Assembly (NCBI GenBank): GCA_029207755.1
Contig: JARCOQ010000016.1
Location: 8,356,501 to 8,420,500 of the forward strand
Length of the DNA stretch: 64,000 nucleotides
Reading direction: 5' to 3'
Source of the DNA: Chamaea fasciata
Lineage: Eukaryota; Chordata; Aves; Passeriformes; Sylviidae
Shown here: positions 59,004-64,000 of the stretch, piece by piece
Layout: every line of letters starts with the position of its first letter
How positions within the stretch are numbered: the first letter of the stretch is position 1
The notes under the pieces: generated by a model
What the model was told of the DNA's origin: nothing
Databases searched by the model: none
Seen by the model: the letters and a program-made list of their open reading frames with translations, nothing else
Program-made: the position numbers and the translations under genes

Positions 59004-59094
59004 GTGAGGGTCCCTGCCCTGGTGACCGTGGGCACTGTGCCGAGCTGTGTGCCCATGCTCCGCTTTCCCACAACGGCTCTCCTGCTCTTCCCAG
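59004..59094 (+). other. MPRIP: Intron 19 (91 bases)
   Basis: Very short intron with normal GTGAGG and CTCTTCCCAG ends. Confidence 0.92.
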
Positions 59095-59214
59095 GAGCTG
59101 AATAACCGCCTGGCTGCGGAGATCACGCGATTGCGGACCCTGCTGACCGGGGAGGGCGGGGGAGAGGCTGCTGGGTCGCCTCTCACGCAGGGCAAGGACG
59201 CCTACGAGCTGGAG
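59095..59214 (+). CDS. MPRIP: MPRIP exon 20: coiled coil end and Gly-rich break
   Basis: Forty codons, phase 0-0: ELNNRLAAEITRLRTLLTGE followed by GGGEAAGSPLTQGKDAYELE. The first 16 or so residues complete the MYPT1-binding helix. The Gly-rich loop then breaks the coiled coil. One or two conservative changes from human. Confidence 0.96.
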
Positions 59215-59708
59215 GTGAGTTCTGCAGAGAGACACGTGGGTGGGCACAAATGCTGTGTACTCTGGGAGCATGTCACAGCCTAGGAGTGTGTCGCAGCCGG
59301 GAGTTGTCGCAGCTATCCGCCCCCCAGTCCGCTCTCGTGGCTGGTCAGCACTGTTACCGTGGACTGCATGAGGCCCAGAGATTCTGGAGTCCTGATCTTC
59401 TCACCACGTTGAGCCAGACACTTGCTCTTCCTTCTGCATCCCCTGCTTGTCCCTGGGATCCAATCCATGCAGAGCACTGGGGACAGAAACTGGGGTGTGC
59501 AGGGAGCACATCAGCAGTGTAAGCTTGGGCAGGTTCCCAAGAGAAACAGGAGGAGTTTTCTTGTGAGAAGCAGAAGATGGGTGGACCAGAGGCTTTGTGG
59601 TGCTGGCATGGGACTGAGTCTCCGGCCCTTGGCCTGATTGCCACTGGGTACAGCAGGTGTCACACTGTGTCTGCTCAGGTGCAAAGATGCTCATTTTTGT
59701 TCCCACAG
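59215..59708 (+). other. MPRIP: Intron 20
   Basis: 494 bases with nothing special noticed. Confidence 0.85.
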
Positions 59709-59795
59709 GTCCTGCTGCGGGTCAAAGAATCTGAAATCCAGTACCTGAAGCAGGAGATCAGCTCCCTCAAAGACGAGCTGCAGACAGCACTGAGG
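59709..59795 (+). CDS. MPRIP: MPRIP exon 21: coiled coil
   Basis: Twenty-nine codons, phase 0-0: VLLRVKESEIQYLKQEISSL then KDELQTALR. Identical to human as recalled. A leucine heptad segment of the C-terminal coiled coil. Confidence 0.96.
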
Positions 59796-60451
59796 GTAAT
59801 GCCAAAGGGTGGTTCTGCAAATCTTCTTACTGTGCTCTGCTCCTGAGTGTCTGTGCTTAGATTTCAGCCCATTTACACCCAGATTTGAAACCATATTTAA
59901 TTTTTGCCCTGAATGTAATTCAGTACCCATTTTGGTGTCATCACTAAAGCACTCCATGTATCAACTTAAGACTTACCCCACAAAGGAGATAGTGTGGGAA
60001 AACATCCCTTTCAGCGTGATTTCCCCATTTACTGTCACATCAGATCAGATTTAAATGGCACAAACAATCAGTGTTAGAGATCTGCCCAGCCTCGCAGCGG
60101 TGGAACTGGTTTGCTCTGGACAAGCCAAGGCCATTTCTGGGAATTCTGCTTGAATTCTGTGTCTTGGCTAAAATGAAAAGCCACAAACAGCCCTGTAGCT
60201 GAGGGGCTGCACGCACGGGCAGCGCTGTGTGCTGGCCCTTGGCTCTCAGCTCTCCGCCTGTCTCCACTCCCGCAGTCCCGGATCGCTGTTGGAAGCAGCT
60301 CCGAGGGCGTGTGTTGCCCTGGCCAAGCCTCTCTCCCGCTGCCGGCTCTTCTTCCGTTGGCATTTGCCAAGCTCCTCTTCAGTGCATCCACAAACCCCTC
60401 GGCTCCAGCTGTCTGTCTGGCTCCATCGGGTTGTTCTTGTTCCCTTGCCAG
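59796..60451 (+). other. MPRIP: Intron 21
   Basis: 656 bases, no repeat recognised. The acceptor is TCCCTTGCCAG. Confidence 0.85.
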
Positions 60452-60614
60452 GATAAGAAATACGCCAGCGACAAGTACAAAGACATCTACACGGAGCTGA
60501 GCATCGTGAAGGCCAAGGCAGACTGTGATATCAGCAGGTTGAAAGAGCAGCTGAAAGCAGCCACAGAAGCTCAGGGAGAGAAATCCCCTGTGAACACCAC
60601 TGTATCGGGATATG
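60452..60614 (+). CDS. MPRIP: MPRIP exon 22: coiled coil end and Ser-rich tail
   Basis: Fifty-four codons plus one base: DKKYASDKYKDIYTELSIVK, then AKADCDISRLKEQLKAATEA, then QGEKSPVNTTVSGY. The donor ATG|GTCAGT splits the Asp codon completed by exon 23. The frame stays open for a further 125 bases into intron 22, but that part lacks conserved sequence. Confidence 0.95.
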
Positions 60615-60942
60615 GTCAGTCCTCCTCCAGCAGCTCTAAGCAGTCCTGGGTGTCCCGAGCTAACACGGGAATCCTGGAGTGCAAACCCTTGTGCAGTAAT
60701 GGGTCTGAGTGTAGGACTTGGCCTTCAACCCGAAGCTGATGAGCTTTGAAAGCCTTCTGCATTTTGCATCAGGAAAACCTCCTGATGCAGGGATGCCCAA
60801 AAGCCCCCTCTGCCCTTGGGGCAGCACTAAGAGTTGGGCTCATCAGGGCACTTTCCTGGGCTGGGAGGGCAGAGCCCCAGCCCCGTCCTTGCAGGAAGGC
60901 AGTGGGCACCAGGCTAATCCCACTTCTTTTGCTTCTTCCCAG
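60615..60942 (+). other. MPRIP: Intron 22
   Basis: 328 bases with nothing beyond its splice sites. Confidence 0.85.
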
Positions 60943-61028
60943 ATATTATGAAATCAAAAAGCAACCCTGATTTCTTGAAGAAAGACAGATCCAGTGTTAG
61001 CCGGCAACTAAGGAATATCAGGTCAAAG
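60943..61028 (+). CDS. MPRIP: MPRIP exon 23: conserved basic C-terminal segment
   Basis: Two bases completing Asp plus 28 codons: IMKSKSNPDFLKKDRSSVSR then QLRNIRSK. Basic and Ser-rich with several RxxS contexts, nearly identical to human. The donor AAG|GTGAGC is phase 0. From here the human gene splices either to the exon ending VSWDT or to a different last exon starting LKEGLTVQERLKLF. Confidence 0.95.
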
Positions 61029-62093
61029 GTGAGCTCAGATGTCCTGCCCAGTGGGATGGCAATGAGGAATGCCCAGCATTTCTCTTCAGTGGGGATCCCA
61101 AGTGGGAAGAAATGGGCAGGGGAAAAAAAATAAGAATTTCCCAACCACTAGTGCTAACCTGGATGGTTTTTTACTGCAAAAGGACTGACTGTGCAGCCAG
61201 GCAGGGCCCACTCCCCCACTCTGGACCCTGCTCAGTTGGAGGCATGAAGCTGCTCCCTGGTTGGATAAAAGACTGAAGTTCACCTTGTTCTTTGGTCTTT
61301 AACAGGAGGACTGTCCCAGTATCTGCTCCCTCTTTACAGTTGAAATATAGGTGGAAATGTGCACATCATTCTAGTTTTAGTGTTCATCACTGCAAGATTT
61401 TTTGTCTTTATGTGTATCAGCAATGCCTGAGTCCCGGGCATATTTTGCACATGCTTTGCTTGTGTGTTAACATGGTGCAGATGGCCCTGTGCTTCTGTGG
61501 TCCTTCTGTGCTTGCTGTTGATCCCAAAGCCCAGTGATGTTGTGCCAGGCTCTCCTTGGCAGCCAGTTACATCATGTGGGACCGCAGGGATAAGAAAGGG
61601 CAAATAATGCTGATCAGGAGTCAGCATTAAACATAGGGCAGTTGGGAGGAAGCTCAGCATGAGCAAACCTGCTTTGCCTCTCACCTGGTGTCTCATGCTG
61701 ATGTTTGAAGTGGTTGGGCAGGCAGAATACTTTGAGCTTGGTGCTCGTGTGGGGAAACACTTGGAGCTCTGCGAGCAGCAGCTCCTCAGCTCAGGGCATC
61801 TGCACTGCACCCAGTGAACAGAGAAAGGCTTCTGCACATTTTGGGACAGCCCAGACCTGCTGGGCCACTCTGATGTTGTGTTTCCCTTCACCACTTCAGC
61901 TCAGATTCTGTGTGGTCCCCCTGTGTGTTGCTTGGTGGGGAAGGAGAGGAGAAGGAAGCAGGAGCTGTGCCAGGGCATCGCTGCGGGACGGGGGGGCTGG
62001 GGCTGTGCCAGCGCAAATTCACCTGGGATTTATGAGCTTCTTCTTTTGTTTTTGTTTTTTGTGTTTTTTTTATTTTGCTTTTTCCTTCAACAG
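61029..62093 (+). other. MPRIP: Intron 23
   Basis: 1.07 kb. It ends in a long T-rich tract (62040-62090) before CAACAG. No other exon was seen; in particular nothing matches the alternative LKEGLTV C-terminus. Confidence 0.85.
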
Positions 62094-62159
62094 TCCGTTA
62101 TTGAGCAGGTCTCATGGGATAACTGAAATGAACCCGAGTCCAGGTTCCCTGCCACGTAG
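62094..62159 (+). CDS. MPRIP: MPRIP exon 24: C-terminus SVIEQVSWDN and stop
   Basis: Ten codons (SVIEQVSWDN) and TGA at 62124-62126, matching the human isoform that ends VIEQVSWDT with Asn for Thr. After the stop comes a short stretch ending CGTAG|GTAAAC at 62159/62160, a consensus donor. In human I recall this exon as a cassette followed by a further exon. The donor here supports the same arrangement, with the final exon beyond the window. The coding part is 62094-62126. Confidence 0.93.
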
Positions 62160-63588
62160 GTAAACACACCGGCACCCGCCCAGCGCCGCAGCCACCACGG
62201 GAGCGGCCCAACCTCTGCATGCACTGCTCACACCTCCCTGCCAAACCAGAGCCCTCCTTCTCTTAATGACTGACTGACAGGTTTATTCACTGCTAATTCT
62301 TTTCCTGGGGGAAGGGGAGGGGAGAAGACAGTGTACCCAAAATCCGTGTGAAACGCAGTCTCTCTGCCTCTTCCTTGGGGAATGTGGCTTTTTGTCTTCT
62401 TGCTCTTCCCACCCTCACCAACACAGCTCCATCATCACGGAGAGGATTTGGACATGGTGGGACACGTTTTTCCTGTGTACTGTGTTGGGAGCGTGGGACA
62501 CTGAGTGTGCATGCCTGAATGACTCTGCATGCCTCAGACTAAACTCCAGCACTGTCCAGGTCTCGTAGGAAAACACCTGTTTTTCTGTTAGCCAGGTGTA
62601 GGAATAGTCAGGGATGCCTTTAAGTGTATTTCCCATAACAGCCCAGAGCATGGAAAATGGTCTCAGCCACCTCAGATGCAGAGGCAATGTCCTGGACTGC
62701 CCTAATTTCCTTTACCCACAGTTGCTGCTTTTTCAGGTTGATCCATGCCTGAGCAAGTCTTCCCTGCCCAGTAACCTTCTCCTCCTGCTCTCCATCCCTG
62801 AGCCTTCAAGGCTTCCAAGCTCATCCAGCAAAAGGAGGGAGCTGATAGAAATGAGGCTAACTCTAATGAGTCAGATATCTCCATTAACTGGAGCAATAGC
62901 AAATTTCCTGGCCCATGGCAAAGACTGAGGTGGGAGCACCTGCAGAGGCAGGTTAGGAGGGGGAAGCTCCCAGCACGGTGGGTGGAGAGCCCCGGGAAGT
63001 CTGTTGGAAGATCCCTTTATCACAGATATCATCCTACATTAGTCTCACTTCATCAGGCTCACCTCATCAGCAACTGAAACGGTTGTGGGACTGCCCGGGG
63101 GCTGAATTTGCTGGAATTTGTGCCATCAGGCAGAACAGTCTGATGATTCCTGGTGTCTCTTTCCATCCACCGAGAAATCAGATGCGAGAGCTGGAATGCA
63201 TGAGCTGCTCCCATTTAAAGAGGCCCAAAGTAAACTTCCTTTAGGAAGTGTGTGCTCAGAGAGTCTCATCCCAGGAGACTCTGCTGCCCGTTGGAAAGAG
63301 AGCACACAGCATTTGGAAATTCAATCCAATTTAGTGCTTTCATTTCCATGCTGCCTGGCAAAGCCCTTCTGTGTTTGTGGGCCTGTGGGAGGAAAAACAT
63401 TTCCAGAAATACAGTAACCATGGGAATCTGCACAGCCTTGGGGCAAGTTTAGCATGGAGTCCTGCCTTGATAAATACATGGGAAGGAAAACGCAGCCCAA
63501 AAGTCCAACCTGCTGCTGTGATAGAACAGTCCTCTGGCACCACAGCCAAGGCAGGGAAAGGAGAAGGGGAGGTGGCTGCCTGATAGTA
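62160..63588 (+). other. MPRIP: Probable intron 24 (5' part)
   Basis: No AATAAA, no further exon and no repeat recognised up to the CR1 at 63589. If the donor at 62160 is not used this is 3' UTR, but the lack of a poly(A) signal favours an intron. Confidence 0.6.
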
Positions 63589-64000
63589 GGATCATGGAAT
63601 CACAGAATGGTTTGGGTTAGAAGTGGTGAAAAATCATCCAGTTCCAACCCCCTGCCATGGGCAAGGACACCTTCCACTATCCCAAGCTGCTCCAAGCGCC
63701 ATCCACCCTGGACACTTCCAGGGATCCAGGGACAGCCACAGCTTGGGCACACTGTGCCAGGGCCTCCCCACACTCTCAGGGAAGAATATCTTCCCAAACC
63801 CCATCTATCCCTGCCCTCTGGAAATGGGAAGCCATCCCCTCTTATCCTGTCACTCCGGGCTGTCATCCAGAGTCCTCTCTGGCTCTCCTGGAGCCCCTTT
63901 AGGCTCTGGAAGGTCACCTTGAGCCTTTTCTTCTCCAGGCCGAAAAATCCCAATTCCCTCAGATTTTCCTCCTAGGAGCTGATTTCTATCCCTCCAGTCT
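63589..64000 (-). repeat. CR1 LINE 3' end, antisense, longest copy, running off the window
   Basis: Begins ATCATGGAATCACAGAATGG, passes through CCAACCCCCTGCCATGGGCA and the downstream CR1 blocks CTTATCCTGTCACTCC and CCTTTTCTTCTCCAGGCC. It reaches the window end after at least 410 bases. Confidence 0.93.

Larger units (their letters stand above)
1..64000 (+). other. MPRIP: MPRIP gene body, partial at both ends
   Basis: Twenty-three consecutive exons with matching phases and GT/AG borders encode MPRIP from the residue after the first exon to the end of one C-terminal isoform. MPRIP is a cytoskeletal scaffold. Its N-terminal half binds F-actin, and its C-terminal coiled coil binds RhoA and the myosin phosphatase targeting subunit MYPT1, bringing phosphatase to stress fibres. 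Exon numbers assume a single upstream coding exon. The summed short-form exons (984 codons) plus the 41-residue human first exon give 1,025, the canonical human length as remembered. Exon 1, its promoter and the last exon or 3' UTR are not in the window. Confidence 0.96.

Noticed and set aside
1..64000. Endogenous retrovirus, DNA transposon or other virus-derived gene
   Set aside because: No LTR pair, protease/polymerase motif or transposase frame was seen. All dispersed repeats recognised are CR1.

Overview
This is a window of bird genomic DNA that lies almost entirely inside one gene, MPRIP (myosin phosphatase Rho-interacting protein, M-RIP/p116Rip), transcribed on the + strand. The avian assignment rests on at least a dozen CR1 LINE 3' ends, on both strands, several with the typical ATTCTRTG tail. 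I cannot name the species. I found no second protein gene, RNA gene, CRISPR array or virus-like element. The many other open frames are chance frames in GC-rich introns or shadows of the real exons.

Layout. Positions 1-3993 are intron 1. The usual first exon (about 41 residues in human) lies upstream of the window. Exons 2-5 (3994-26415) encode the first PH domain, split by an 18.3-kb intron 3. Exons 6-9 (29784-37659) encode a Ser/Pro-rich and basic linker. Exons 10-13 (39832-41967) encode the second PH domain. Exon 14 (46267-46852) is a highly charged region, and exon 15 (47755-47871) starts the coiled coil. Exon 16 (50818-54681) is a 3,864-nt giant exon. Exons 17-23 (57074-61028) encode the C-terminal coiled coil with the Rho- and MYPT1-binding regions. 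Exon 24 (62094-62159) carries one of the two known C-termini and its stop codon. A canonical donor follows that stop, so the gene probably continues past the window. All junction phases were checked by hand and the reading frame is open throughout.

Leaving out the two optional long segments, the exons give 984 codons. Adding the 41 residues of the missing first exon gives 1,025, the length of canonical human MPRIP as I recall it. Using both the distal donor of exon 7 (+119 codons) and the giant exon 16 (+1,288 codons) gives about 2,430 residues. This long form has the same frame and exon phases and would separate the PH half from the C-terminal coiled coil, interrupting the RhoA-binding region.

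Most notable regulation: RBFOX-type TGCATG motifs lie 26 bases downstream of the distal exon-7 donor and on both sides of the giant exon. This suggests one splicing program could switch on both long segments together. Introns 1 and 3 hold a CpG-dense candidate alternative promoter with a phase-matched first exon (about 2.1-2.3 kb), a double MEF2 plus MCAT cluster (8.9 kb), a GC-rich MEF2-containing island (13 kb) and a perfect SRF CArG box (17.9 kb). That is a muscle/actin-type cis-regulatory set inside a gene that controls actomyosin. Two strong inverted repeats (21,719 and 45,097) are unexplained.
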